Below, in pieces: positions 33,385 through 42,385 of a stretch of DNA of 64,000 nucleotides. The position numbers were made by a program, and so were the translations under genes. Source of the DNA: Micromonospora lupini str. Lupac 08. Lineage in GTDB: Bacteria; Actinomycetota; Actinomycetes; Mycobacteriales; Micromonosporaceae. The notes under the pieces are model-generated. The model saw only the letters and a list, made by a program, of their open reading frames with translations. It ran no database searches and was not told the origin of the DNA. Each line of letters starts with the position of its first letter. Positions within the stretch are counted from its first letter, which is position 1. The DNA lies in NCBI RefSeq assembly GCF_000297395.2, contig NZ_HF570107.1:128100-192099 (forward strand). Reading direction: 5' to 3'.

Positions 33385-33518
33385 CCGCGCGACGTTACCC
33401 GTGACGGGCCGTCCATCAGCGATGGTCGCTCGAATCGGCGTGGCGCACGTGCACACCGACCGATCCGGATCCGGCGGTTGCCGGGGTAGCAAACGCCGCG
33501 ACGGGGTATGACTGATCC

Positions 33519-34064
33519 ATGACGCCCGTACGCTCCCTTGCCCGCGCCATGCTGAGCGGCATCTTCGTGGTCAGCGGGTACCGCAACCTCCGCAACCCCG
33601 GCCGGCTCGCCGTGGCCGCCAAACCGGTGACCGACAAGGTCGCGCCGATGCTCAAGAAGGCGCACCCGAACTTCCCCACCGAGACCGAGACGTTGATCCG
33701 GCTCAACGCGGCGGTGCAGGTCGGCGCCGGGCTGATGCTGGCCACCGGGCGGTTCAGCCGGCCCGCCGCGCTGGTCCTCGCCGGCACGCTGGTGCCGGTG
33801 ACCGTCGCCGGGCATCCGTTCTGGAACAACGACGACCCGATCGCCAAGAACAACAACGAGATCCACACCCTGAAGAACCTCGGGCTCTTCGGCGGCCTCC
33901 TGCTCGCCGCCACCGACACCGGCGGCAAGCCGGGCATCCGCTGGCGTACGGGTCACCGCATCGGCCACTCTCGACGTTCCATGCAGCGCGCCGTCCGCAC
34001 CGCCCGCCGCGAGGCCCGGATCGCCGTCCGGTCAGCGGCCACCGCACGTCGACTCCCCGGCTGA
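33519..34064 (+). CDS. DoxX family membrane protein
   Basis: A 181-residue protein with the DoxX pattern: SGIFVVSGYRNLRNP in the first helix, an IRLNAAVQVGAGLMLATG helix and a third around ALVLAGTLVPVTVAG. The cytoplasmic C-terminus is strongly basic (RRSMQRAVRTARREARIAV). Some DoxX proteins in actinobacteria form a redox complex with superoxide dismutase and a sulfurtransferase; no such partners are adjacent. Confidence 0.75.
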   Translation: MTPVRSLARAMLSGIFVVSGYRNLRNPGRLAVAAKPVTDKVAPMLKKAHPNFPTETETLIRLNAAVQVGAGLMLATGRFSRPAALVLAGTLVPVTVAGHPFWNNDDPIAKNNNEIHTLKNLGLFGGLLLAATDTGGKPGIRWRTGHRIGHSRRSMQRAVRTARREARIAVRSAATARRLPG

Positions 34065-34279
34065 CCTGCGTCGATCTGCCTCAGTGTCACCCCCACCCCC
34101 CGCTAAGGCCACGAATTACCTGAACCACCCGGTAGGCGTTAACGCGGTGGAAATGTCAAAAACATGTGTGGGATCGGACACGGTCGCATAACGCGGGAGG
34201 CACTGACGTGAGGCGCCGTTCTAGGCTCCGTGCAGGACCTGGACGGGTAGGACGACCTTGGTACGGGGGTGGCCACGCC
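34065..34279. other. Intergenic region without a recognisable gene
   Basis: About 215 bp with an AT-richer stretch (GTTAACGCGG...GTCAAAAACATG) that probably holds the promoter of the GT87 gene. I see no clear hairpin or open frame. Confidence 0.4.
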
Positions 34280-35725
34280 ATGCCGACGACTGTCGGTAGA
34301 CGGGCGGACCGCCTCGCCCCAGTTCAACGCATGACGCGGGGGATCGATCGCAGGAACGTCGTACGGGGTGCCATCGTGGCCGCCGTCGCCTACGCCGCAT
34401 GGCTCGCCATCGGTGAGTTCGGGCGACCGTACAACTTCTTCGATATGAAGATCTACCATGGTGCGGTGGCGTGGTGGGCGAGCGGTCACGAGCTCTACGA
34501 GTTCATCGCGCCCGGCACCACGCTCGGCTTCACCTACCCGCCCTTCGCCGGGCTCGTGATGCTGCCCATGGCGCAACTGCCGATCGACGCGGCGGGGATG
34601 GTCAACGCCCTCGCCAGCATCGCGGCGCTCGCATTGGTGCTGGCCGGGCTGCTCCGCCCCATCGTGGACCGGTTGGCCTGGCCACTGTGGTTCACCGTGG
34701 CCCTGGCGGTGCCGCTCGCGCTCGCCATCGAGCCCAGCCGGGAGACGCTGGGCTACGGGCAGGTCAACCTCCTGCTGTTCGCACTGATCATGGCGGATCT
34801 GATCGGGCTGCGCTGGCGCTCGCGCCGGGGCACCCACTACGCAGCGACCGACGGCCCGCTGCTGCGCTTCGTCTACGGTGGCGCCTGGGCGGGCGCCGGC
34901 ATCGGCCTGGCCACGGCGGTGAAGCTCACTCCGGCGTTGTTCATCGCCTACCTGCTGATCACCCGTCAGTGGCGGGTGGCGGCCACCGCGATCGGCACCA
35001 CGATCGGCGTGACGCTCGGGACCTTCGCGATCGTCGGCGACGAGTCGCGGACGTACTTCGGCAGCGTGCTCTGGCAGACCGAGCGGGTCGGCGCGGCCGA
35101 CATGACGCCGAACCAGTCGCTCGCCGGCCTGCTGGCCCGGCTGTACGACTCGATCGAGACTCCCGGGCTGCTCTGGCTCGCCTTCTCGGTGCTGATCCTG
35201 GCGGTGGGTCTGTCCCGGGCGGCCAGCTCACGCGCCGACGGTGACGAGCTGACCGCGTTCACGCTTGTCGGTCTGACCGCCAACGTGATCAGCCCGATCT
35301 CCTGGACGCACCACCTCGTCTGGGTGATCCCGGCGATCATCGTGCTGGCCGACGCCGCGGTCCGGCGACGGGAGGCGAGCAGGGGTCTCGGCCAGCGCAC
35401 CGGTCAGGGCAGCGCGTTCGGTGGCCTGAGCGGGCTCAGCGGTCTTCGCCCGCCGATCTGGTATCCCACGCTTACCGGGTTCCGGCACGGCGTCGCCGCC
35501 CTCGGCCTCTACCTGCTCTTCCTGATCTCCCCCATCTGGCCGTACGAGCACCAACTGCCGGAGGTGTCGCACTACCAGGACGGTCTGTTCGGGGCGCTGA
35601 TGGAGAACTCGCTGGCCCTCGCCCTGATCGTGCTGGTCGCGGCGCTGCCCTGGCGCCCCGGCGCCGAACCGGCGTTCTACGGCGAACGGCTCGCCCGGGC
35701 CGTGGTGGTCAACAGCCGCCGGTGA
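34280..35725 (+). CDS. GT87 family membrane mannosyltransferase
   Basis: A 481-residue GT-C fold transferase (DUF2029/PimE-like) with about 10-11 hydrophobic helices. The first extracellular loop has FFDMKIYHGAV, where the aspartate is the expected catalytic base, and a second motif is GFTYPPFAGLVMLP. These enzymes add mannose from polyprenyl-phosphomannose to glycolipids such as PIMs or lipomannan on the outer face. ATG 34280 is chosen; ATG 34331 is possible. Confidence 0.82.
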   Translation: MPTTVGRRADRLAPVQRMTRGIDRRNVVRGAIVAAVAYAAWLAIGEFGRPYNFFDMKIYHGAVAWWASGHELYEFIAPGTTLGFTYPPFAGLVMLPMAQLPIDAAGMVNALASIAALALVLAGLLRPIVDRLAWPLWFTVALAVPLALAIEPSRETLGYGQVNLLLFALIMADLIGLRWRSRRGTHYAATDGPLLRFVYGGAWAGAGIGLATAVKLTPALFIAYLLITRQWRVAATAIGTTIGVTLGTFAIVGDESRTYFGSVLWQTERVGAADMTPNQSLAGLLARLYDSIETPGLLWLAFSVLILAVGLSRAASSRADGDELTAFTLVGLTANVISPISWTHHLVWVIPAIIVLADAAVRRREASRGLGQRTGQGSAFGGLSGLSGLRPPIWYPTLTGFRHGVAALGLYLLFLISPIWPYEHQLPEVSHYQDGLFGALMENSLALALIVLVAALPWRPGAEPAFYGERLARAVVVNSRR

Positions 35726-35729
35726 GCGG

Positions 35730-36158
35730 TCAGGGACAGTTGACCCATTCCTCGCCGCCGTCGGCGAAGACCTGACGCTTCCAGATCGGCAACCGGGCCT
35801 TGGCCTCGTCGACCAGCCGGGCGCAGGCGGCGAAGGCCGCGGCGCGGTGGGCGGTGCTCACCGCGGCGACAAGCGCCACGTCCCCGATGGCAAGCGGCCC
35901 GACCCGGTGGGAGACCGCCACCGCGTAGACGTCGGGATCGGCGGCGATCTCGGCGGCCACCTCGCGCAGCACCTGCACGGCGCTCGGGTGCCCCTCGTAC
36001 TCCAGGCTCACCACCGGACGCCCGTGGTCGTGGTCGCGCACGACGCCCTGGAAGGACACGACCGCCCCGGCCCGCCGGTCGGCGACCGCCGCCTCGTGCG
36101 CGGCGAGGTCGAGGGGCTGGTCGGTGACCTCGACGACGGTGATCGTCGGCGCGGTCAC
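35730..36158 (-). CDS. moaE: Molybdopterin synthase catalytic subunit
   Basis: A 142-residue MoaE that, with MoaD, inserts two sulfurs into cPMP to make molybdopterin. Family motifs are FQGVVRDHDHGR, LEYEGHPSA, the HRVGPLAIGDVAL loop and the catalytic Lys in EAKARLPIWKRQ. The GTG start overlaps the moeA stop (GTGA). It is the last gene of the second molybdenum locus, with 4 nt to the convergent GT87 stop. Confidence 0.95.
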   Translation of the reverse strand: MTAPTITVVEVTDQPLDLAAHEAAVADRRAGAVVSFQGVVRDHDHGRPVVSLEYEGHPSAVQVLREVAAEIAADPDVYAVAVSHRVGPLAIGDVALVAAVSTAHRAAAFAACARLVDEAKARLPIWKRQVFADGGEEWVNCP

Positions 36159-37411
36159 GACGCCCGCTCCCCGGACAGCAGCGGCAACGGGACGATCGGC
36201 ACCCGGTCACCCTGCGCGCCGTTGGTGCCCGGTCGGATGACGGCGAACCCGTCGGCGCCCGCGAGACCGCGCAGCATCGCCGAACCGACGTGCCGCACCG
36301 GGTACGCCGTGCCGGCGGCCCGGTCCAGACGGACCAACGCCAGATGGGTGTGGTCGCCGCGCCCCGGCACCGCCTCGGCCAGCGTGGCCTGGGGCAGCAC
36401 CGGCATCGCGCGGCCCTGGAGCCCGGCGAGCAGCGGCGCGACAAGTGACACAAGCGCGACGATTGCGGACTGCGGGTTGCCCGGCAGACCGGCGACGAAC
36501 CGGACCCGGCCGTCGTGATCGGCCAGCCGGGCGAGCAACATCGGGAAGCCCGGTCGGACCGCCACCGTGTTGACCACGTAGTCCGCGCCCAACGCCTCCA
36601 GGGTCGGGTGCAGGTGGTCGACCGGGCCGTGCATCGTGCCGCCGGTGGTGCAGACCAGGTCGGCGTTGGTGAGCGCCGCGCGCACCGCCGCCACGTGCGC
36701 GGGCAGCGTGTCGGCCACCGGGCCCACCACGTCCGACGGGCGGACGTGGCAGCCGTACCGACGCAGCCACGCGGGCACCGCCGGGCCCAGCGCGTCGCGC
36801 ACACGGCCTGCCCCGGGCGGACCGGCCGTGAGCAGCTCGTCGCCGAAGACCAGCAACGCGGCGCGCGGCGCCCGCCGGACCCGCAGCGTGTCGTGCCCGC
36901 AGGAGGCGGCCAGGCCGATCACCGCCGGGTCGATCGGCGTGCCGACCGGCAGAAGCTCCTCATCGGCGTACGCCTCCTCGCCCGGCTGCCGCCACTCCGG
37001 CGCCGGCCGGGGCGTGCCGCTGACCAGGCCGCCCTTGACGGTGGACTCCTCGATGCGCAGCACGGCGGTGGTGCCCTCGGGCACCATGGCTCCGGTCGCG
37101 ATCTCGACTGTCGTGCCGTCCTCGGCGAGTGGCGTGGGGGTGTTGCCGGCCAGCACACGCCCGACGACGCGCCACGGCCCGGTGCCGCGCACCGCCCAGC
37201 CGTCCACGCTGGAGGTGGGGAACGCGGGCAGGTCGGTGCGGGTGGTCAGCGGCTCGGCCAGGGTCAGCCCGTCGGTGTCGACAAGCGGCCGGGCGACGGC
37301 AGGCAGCGCGGCGGCCAGCCCCACCGCGTACACCCGGGACCGCGCCTCCTCCCACCCTGCTGGCGGGGGCGCGGCGACCCGGTCCGCGGTCGGTGCGGTT
37401 TCCGTGCTCAC
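36155..37411 (-). CDS. moeA: Molybdopterin molybdotransferase
   Basis: A 418-residue MoeA that uses molybdate and adenylated molybdopterin to make Mo-MPT. The N-terminal SSVDGWAVRG and the EIATGAMVPEGTTAV domain are typical. In the catalytic domain the usual SGGVSVGDYD motif reads TTGGTMHGPVDH, keeping the GG and the Asp but with a different core. The later motif GLPGNPQSAIV is normal. Its upstream end is separated from mogA by a repeat tract rather than an overlap. Confidence 0.88.
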   Translation of the reverse strand: MSTETAPTADRVAAPPPAGWEEARSRVYAVGLAAALPAVARPLVDTDGLTLAEPLTTRTDLPAFPTSSVDGWAVRGTGPWRVVGRVLAGNTPTPLAEDGTTVEIATGAMVPEGTTAVLRIEESTVKGGLVSGTPRPAPEWRQPGEEAYADEELLPVGTPIDPAVIGLAASCGHDTLRVRRAPRAALLVFGDELLTAGPPGAGRVRDALGPAVPAWLRRYGCHVRPSDVVGPVADTLPAHVAAVRAALTNADLVCTTGGTMHGPVDHLHPTLEALGADYVVNTVAVRPGFPMLLARLADHDGRVRFVAGLPGNPQSAIVALVSLVAPLLAGLQGRAMPVLPQATLAEAVPGRGDHTHLALVRLDRAAGTAYPVRHVGSAMLRGLAGADGFAVIRPGTNGAQGDRVPIVPLPLLSGERAS

Positions 37412-37474
37412 CGACCGAGCCTATCGGGACGGACCGACGCCCGCCGGGCCTGGGCGCGACCGGCGGGTGGGTCG

Positions 37475-37560
37475 GTGGTCGCCGCGGACCGATCAGTGGT
37501 CACCGCCGCGGACGGACCGGTGGTCGCCGGCTCGGAGTGGTCAGTGGTCGCCGCCGCGGA
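37475..37560. repeat. Degenerate 21-24 bp tandem repeat between moeA and mogA
   Basis: GTGGTC-GCCG cores start at 37475, 37496, 37520 and 37544, spaced 21, 24 and 24 bp. The array fills most of the 129-bp gap and enters the last codons of mogA. Confidence 0.65.
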
Positions 37561-38011
37561 GCTGGTCGACGGTGTGCCCGAGGATCGGCCCGAGCACGGC
37601 CAACCCGTCGCGGGCGCCGCCGGTCGAGCCGGGCAGGTTGACCACCAGCATCCGACCGGCCACCCCGGCCAGGCCCCGGGACAGGACCGAGGTGGGCACC
37701 CGCTCGCGACTGTGCGACCGGATCGCCTCGGCGATGCCGGGGATCTCGTAGTCCAGCAGAGCCCGGGTCACGTCGGGCGTCCGGTCGGACGGGGTGACCC
37801 CGGTGCCGCCGCTGGTCAGCACCACGTCGACGCCGTCGCTGACGGCGTCCCGCAGCGCGACGCCTACCGGCTCTCCGTCGGGCACCACCACCGGCTCGTC
37901 GACCTGACAGCCCAACTCGCGCAGGCCGGCGACGAGCAGCGGGCCGCTGGTGTCGGCGTAGACGCCGGCCGCGGCCCGGTTGGACGCGACGATCACCCGG
38001 GCCCGGATCAC
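37541..38011 (-). CDS. mogA: Molybdopterin adenylyltransferase
   Basis: A 156-residue MogA/MoaB-fold protein that adenylates molybdopterin before metal insertion. The conserved VVLTSGGTGVTPSDRTPDVT motif and NLPGSTGGARDGL are intact. GTG at 38011 overlaps the moaC stop (GTGA), and the family starts near VIRARVIVASN. The C-terminus runs into a tandem repeat. Confidence 0.88.
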   Translation of the reverse strand: MIRARVIVASNRAAAGVYADTSGPLLVAGLRELGCQVDEPVVVPDGEPVGVALRDAVSDGVDVVLTSGGTGVTPSDRTPDVTRALLDYEIPGIAEAIRSHSRERVPTSVLSRGLAGVAGRMLVVNLPGSTGGARDGLAVLGPILGHTVDQLRGGDH

Positions 38012-38499
38012 GGCCGATTCTCCGGCCGGACCCACTCGCCGGTCTTGCCGCCCTCCTTGCGCAGCACCCGGACCGCCTCCACCGAGGCCGCCGGATCCAC
38101 CGCCTTGACCATGTCGATCAGGGCCAGGCCGGCGACCGCGACCGCGGTGAGCGCCTCCATCTCGACGCCCGTCCGGTCCGCCGTACGAGCGGTGGCGGTG
38201 ATCTCCACCGTTTCTGCCGTGATCCGCAGGTCGACTGTCACACCGTGCAGGGCGATCGGGTGGCAGAGCGGGATCAGGTCCGGAGTGCGCTTGGCCCCCA
38301 TGATGCCGGCGAGCCGCCCGACCGCCAGCGCGTCACCCTTGGGCAACCCGTCGCGGTGCAGCAGGTCGACGACCTCGGGCGTGGTGCGCAAACGGCCCGC
38401 CGCGACGGCCACCCGGCCGGTCACCGGTTTGGCGGAGACATCGACCATGCGGGCCGCGCCGGCACGGTCGACGTGGCTGAGCTGCGCGGGTTCGGTCAC
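38008..38499 (-). CDS. moaC: Cyclic pyranopterin monophosphate synthase
   Basis: A 163-residue MoaC that rearranges the MoaA product to cPMP. Motifs are SAKPVTGRVAVA, GLPKGDALAVG, GIMGAKRTPDLIPLCHPI and GVEMEALTAVAV with the catalytic His, Glu and Lys regions intact. GTG at 38499 has TAGGCT 7 nt upstream, the promoter of the moaC-mogA-moeA-moaE operon. Confidence 0.93.
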   Translation of the reverse strand: MTEPAQLSHVDRAGAARMVDVSAKPVTGRVAVAAGRLRTTPEVVDLLHRDGLPKGDALAVGRLAGIMGAKRTPDLIPLCHPIALHGVTVDLRITAETVEITATARTADRTGVEMEALTAVAVAGLALIDMVKAVDPAASVEAVRVLRKEGGKTGEWVRPENRP

Positions 38500-38539
38500 G
38501 GCCGTGAGCCTATCGGTGCGGTACGACGCACCGGGGCTC

Positions 38540-38601
38540 GGAAGGGGCGCGGCCCGGCACTCGCCGGGTGCGACAGCGCTCACCGGGCCGCGCCCCTTTC
38601 C
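38540..38601. terminator. GC-rich hairpin upstream of moaC
   Basis: 18-bp arms GGAAGGGGCGCGGCCCGG and CCGGGCCGCGCCCCTTTCC with one bulged T, about 25-nt loop. It lies between the SARP gene and moaC on the minus strand and could insulate the two. Confidence 0.55.
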
Positions 38602-38662
38602 TCGCCGGACCCGCCGCCGAAGTCGCTGGGGGGACCTGGCGGCGGGCGCGTGTCGACGACCC

Positions 38663-38684
38663 GGTTCTGCCCACGGGCAGAACC
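38663..38684 (-). terminator. Short perfect hairpin downstream of the SARP gene
   Basis: 10-bp arms GGTTCTGCCC and GGGCAGAACC with a 2-nt centre (loop of 4 or more in practice). Confidence 0.55.
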
Positions 38685-38758
38685 TCCCCCGTTCGCCGAT
38701 ACGTTCCAGAAGCTACCGGGCCCGGCGATAAGAAATCGATAAGCGACGTTCGCGCAGG

Positions 38759-41700
38759 TCAGCACCCCGCATCGACGACACTGGCACCCAGTTCGGCGAG
38801 GCGGCGCTCGACATCGAGGCGTTCCGGTACGCCCATCCGACGGAAGATCGCCAACGCCCGCTCCCAGTGCCGCCGGGCCTCGGCCGGGTCGATGGCCTTG
38901 AAATGCTCCGCGAGGCCCGCCAGTGCACGCCCCTGCTCGTGCGGGTGTGCGATCCGCGTCGCCAACCGCAGGGCCTCGCGGTGCATCTCGGCTGCAGCAC
39001 GGTCCCGCCCGCGTGCCCGCAGCGTGCGGCCCAGTTCGTTCAACGCCGCGGCCTCGACATGCCGCTCGCCCGAACCGACCGCGAGGGTCCGAGCCAACTC
39101 ATGCTCCTGCTTGGCCTCCGCCAAGCGACCAAGACCGCGGTAGGCGATGCCAAGGTCGAGGCGTACCTCTGCCTCGCCGTAGCGGTGGCCGGTGCGGTCG
39201 CGAAGCGCCAGCGAGGCCCTGAGGATCCTGATCGCCTGATGGAAATCTCCCATTCGGGTGCGTACCGATCCGATATGGCTGAGAGCGTTGAGCACGTGGA
39301 ACTCGTTCGAGTTGGTTCGGGCCCAGGCCAGGTGACGCCGGTGAATCCATAACGCCTCTTCGTAACGGCCCAGTGACGTGAGGGCGATACCAACGTTCGG
39401 TAACGCGTTCGGCGCTCCTGCGTTGCCGTAGCCCCGGTAGTCACGCAGATGTTCCATACCGAGTGCCACCGCCTCGGTCAGATTGCCGCTCCAGTAGTGG
39501 ACCGGGGCAAGATTGGCCTGGTAGCGAGCCGTGTTCAGCATGTCCCGGGATTCCTTGGAAAGCTCGACCGCGCGGGTCAGGTGTTTCAGGGCTTCCCGGT
39601 TGTCGCCGGTCCGGACGTAAGCGGAGGCCAGGTAGTTCTGCATCAGCGCCGTCGACTCGGCGTTGCCCGTCGCCTCTGCCGCTGCCAGCCCCTGCTGGTG
39701 GGTCACGATGATGTCCTCGAAGTATCCGCGGATGTAGCAGAATCGCCACAGGGCACGAGCCAGCCGCCAGGCGTGCTCGTGGAAGCCCGCCTCATGTGCC
39801 GACGCCACCATCGTCACCAGGTCCGCCCGCTCGGCTTCCAACCACTCGACGCTCGGCTCGCCAAGAGCCTCCAGCAATTCAGGCCGACCGAACGGGAGAT
39901 GACTGACCTGGCTTTCGATGACAACGGGCTCGATAATCTCAGCAATCCGCAGTGCCGCTGCCAGGGTGAAGTCGAGCAGTTGGGCCAGGGCTGACCGGCG
40001 GTCCTGCGCCGAATCGACGTACAGGCATAGCTCGACGGAGTACTGGCGCATGAGGTCGTGCAATCCGTATTGCCTGGAGTTCAGATCCTCCACCAGGTGC
40101 CTGTCGGTGAGGTCGTCGAGAGCCGCGTGAGCTTCCGCCACCGTCAGCCCGGCCAGTGCCGCGACCGCCGTTGGGCTGAACCGGCTACCGGGGTACAGAC
40201 CCAGAAAGCGAAAGACCCGCTTGGTCGACTCGGGGAGAGGTTCGTAGGAGGCGGCGAACGCACCGGTGACTGTGCTGTTCTCCCCGGCCAGATGAGGGAG
40301 AACCGACGCCGCGCCGGCCATCTGTGCCGCGAGATCCGCCAACCGCCAACCACGTCGGTGCGCCAGCCGGGCGCCGGCCAGCCGAATCGCCAGGGGAAGA
40401 TGGCCGCACCGCCGGACCACCTCCACCGCTGCTTCCGGCTCGGCGTCGACCCGTTCCCGCCCCACACTCGCGGCCAACAGGTCGACGCCCTCCCCAGACG
40501 ACATGACCGGCAGGGACTGCGACGCGCCGAGGTCCGGGTGGGTGAGTCGGCGTCGAGACGTCACCAGCACGACGGCGGTGGGCTCGATCGGCAGAAGCGG
40601 CAGGATCTGGTCGCTGCTGGCGGCGTTGTCCAGAATGATCACCGACCTCCGGCGGGCCAGTTCGCGTCGCCAGAGTTCCGTCCTGTCGTCGAGGTCAACC
40701 GGCACCCGCTCAGGCGGCACCCCAAGCTGGCGAAGCAGGACGACAAGAGCCGACGCCGGTCCAATCAGGTCCTTCTCGCCATGCCCCCGCAGGTCGACGT
40801 ACAAACGGGCATCCGGGTACCGGTCGCTCAGCCGGCGGGCCAGGTGCACGGCAAGTGTTGTCTTGCCGCTGCCGGCCATTCCGTCGATGACGTGCACGGC
40901 CGGTACGCGATCCTCGACACGCCGCGTCTCCGCCAACAGCCTGGCCACGACGGCCTCCCGACCAACGAAGTCGGTGACCGAACGAGGCAGATGATCCACC
41001 GCTGCGACTGTGGGCATCTGCTTCGTCGTCGGGTCACCCGCCGGTCCTGGTGGGGACCCAGCAAGGCGCCCAGCCGTGCCTTTGCTCAGGCCGGTGACGA
41101 CGGGTTTCCGGCTCGGCGCCTCGGTGAGGATCCTGCGCCGCAACTTTTCGAGGTTGGCCCCCGGGCGCACCCCCAGCTCCGTCATCAGATGCCTGCGAAT
41201 CTCGTCGTACGCGACAAGCGCCTCCGCGTTGTCACCGCGCTCGTGCAGGGCCCGCATGAGAAGGAGGTATGTCGGCTCTCGGAGCGGATGAAGGGCAGTC
41301 ACCGCGCGCAGTGACGGAATTGCGAGATCATCCCGCCCGGATCGCAGATGAACCTCGGCGAGGAGTTCCACGGCCAGAAGACGCTCCTCCTCCGCAGCGA
41401 CGGTTCGAGCCGTCAGGACGGGCCCAAGCGGGATGCCGGCGAGCATGGGACCCCGCCACCGCACCAAAGCGCTGCCCAGCAGTTCCGACGCACGCGACAG
41501 GTCGCCAGCGCCCAGAGCATCCCGGCCAGCGTAAAGCTCGTCCTGGAAGCGGAAGACGTCGATCACATCCGGCCGCAAGGCGAGGCGATAGCCGTTCCCC
41601 TGCCGCACGAGAGTCGCGTCCGCGAGCGCTAACGTCTCGAACTCCCGGCGAAGATTGGCCGCATAGGTCCGCACATTCGCCACAGCGGAACGCGGAGGAC

Positions 41701-41857
41701 GGTCGGCCCACAGCTCGTCTATGAGGCCGGACAACGTCACCAACTGGCCTGGCTGGACCGCGAGCATCGCGAAGATTACCCGTTGTTTGGGCGTACCCAG
41801 GTGCAACTTGTGGTCGGCAAGCAGCACCTCCAGGCCACCCAGCAGGTTGATCTCCAC
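38759..41857 (-). CDS. SARP-family regulator with NB-ARC and TPR domains (AfsR-like)
   Basis: A 1032-residue regulator. Residues about 1-95 form the OmpR-type winged helix (LLGGLEVLLADHKLHLGTPKQ...), 100-245 the bacterial transcriptional activation domain, about 325-335 Walker A GMAGSGKTTLA of an NB-ARC ATPase with the LVLVTSRRRL region, and about 640-1000 TPRs (ALKHLTRAVELSKESRDMLN and others). AfsR-like proteins activate antibiotic or developmental genes, yet no biosynthetic cluster lies here. GTG 41857 has GGAGGG upstream. Its codon use is less GC-extreme than its neighbours, a sign of transfer or weak expression. Confidence 0.85.
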   Translation of the reverse strand: MEINLLGGLEVLLADHKLHLGTPKQRVIFAMLAVQPGQLVTLSGLIDELWADRPPRSAVANVRTYAANLRREFETLALADATLVRQGNGYRLALRPDVIDVFRFQDELYAGRDALGAGDLSRASELLGSALVRWRGPMLAGIPLGPVLTARTVAAEEERLLAVELLAEVHLRSGRDDLAIPSLRAVTALHPLREPTYLLLMRALHERGDNAEALVAYDEIRRHLMTELGVRPGANLEKLRRRILTEAPSRKPVVTGLSKGTAGRLAGSPPGPAGDPTTKQMPTVAAVDHLPRSVTDFVGREAVVARLLAETRRVEDRVPAVHVIDGMAGSGKTTLAVHLARRLSDRYPDARLYVDLRGHGEKDLIGPASALVVLLRQLGVPPERVPVDLDDRTELWRRELARRRSVIILDNAASSDQILPLLPIEPTAVVLVTSRRRLTHPDLGASQSLPVMSSGEGVDLLAASVGRERVDAEPEAAVEVVRRCGHLPLAIRLAGARLAHRRGWRLADLAAQMAGAASVLPHLAGENSTVTGAFAASYEPLPESTKRVFRFLGLYPGSRFSPTAVAALAGLTVAEAHAALDDLTDRHLVEDLNSRQYGLHDLMRQYSVELCLYVDSAQDRRSALAQLLDFTLAAALRIAEIIEPVVIESQVSHLPFGRPELLEALGEPSVEWLEAERADLVTMVASAHEAGFHEHAWRLARALWRFCYIRGYFEDIIVTHQQGLAAAEATGNAESTALMQNYLASAYVRTGDNREALKHLTRAVELSKESRDMLNTARYQANLAPVHYWSGNLTEAVALGMEHLRDYRGYGNAGAPNALPNVGIALTSLGRYEEALWIHRRHLAWARTNSNEFHVLNALSHIGSVRTRMGDFHQAIRILRASLALRDRTGHRYGEAEVRLDLGIAYRGLGRLAEAKQEHELARTLAVGSGERHVEAAALNELGRTLRARGRDRAAAEMHREALRLATRIAHPHEQGRALAGLAEHFKAIDPAEARRHWERALAIFRRMGVPERLDVERRLAELGASVVDAGC

Positions 41858-42385
41858 CGGCCCTCCGAATTCGCGTCTATCGGTGTCTAGCTGATCACAC
41901 TGGGGAAGGTTAACGGTGGTCAGAATGCAGGCCAACCCCCCAACGAGACACCCCAAATCCACACCGACCAGGCGACGGAGAGCAGATTCTGTCCGACCGG
42001 ATTGACCCTGAGCCCAAACTGACGGATGAGGCCAGGCGCACGTCCTGGCCACACTAGGGAGGAGGCGACAACGCCGATAGCCTCTCCGCAGCGCGCAAGC
42101 TGCGGATCGCCAGTGCAGCACGACCGCGCTCCGCTCAGGTGGCATGGACAGACCGTCACAAAGGCCGCTGACTTGGCTAATGTTGCGTATACCGACATTT
42201 ATCGCTACTAAAACTGCCTAACTGCTCTTAGGCTCCCATCACGAGAACGGATCCGGAATTCGGAAACGGCCGGACGAGTGGAGGGAGCATGCAATGCGCG
42301 GCAGCGACTGGTTCTGACATCGAAGTAGCACTGAGCGGTAAGCTCCTGTCGTCAACAGGTAACTGTGGGCGACGACAGGAGCTTC
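41858..42385. other. AT-richer divergent intergenic region
   Basis: About 530 bp between the SARP and GGDEF-EAL genes, with no convincing open frame. A candidate plus-strand promoter is TTGCGT (42183-42188), 17 nt, TACTAA (42206-42211), which would leave a leader of about 170 nt before the GGDEF-EAL start. TCTAGCTGATCACACTGGGG near 41886 may belong to the SARP promoter. Confidence 0.45.
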
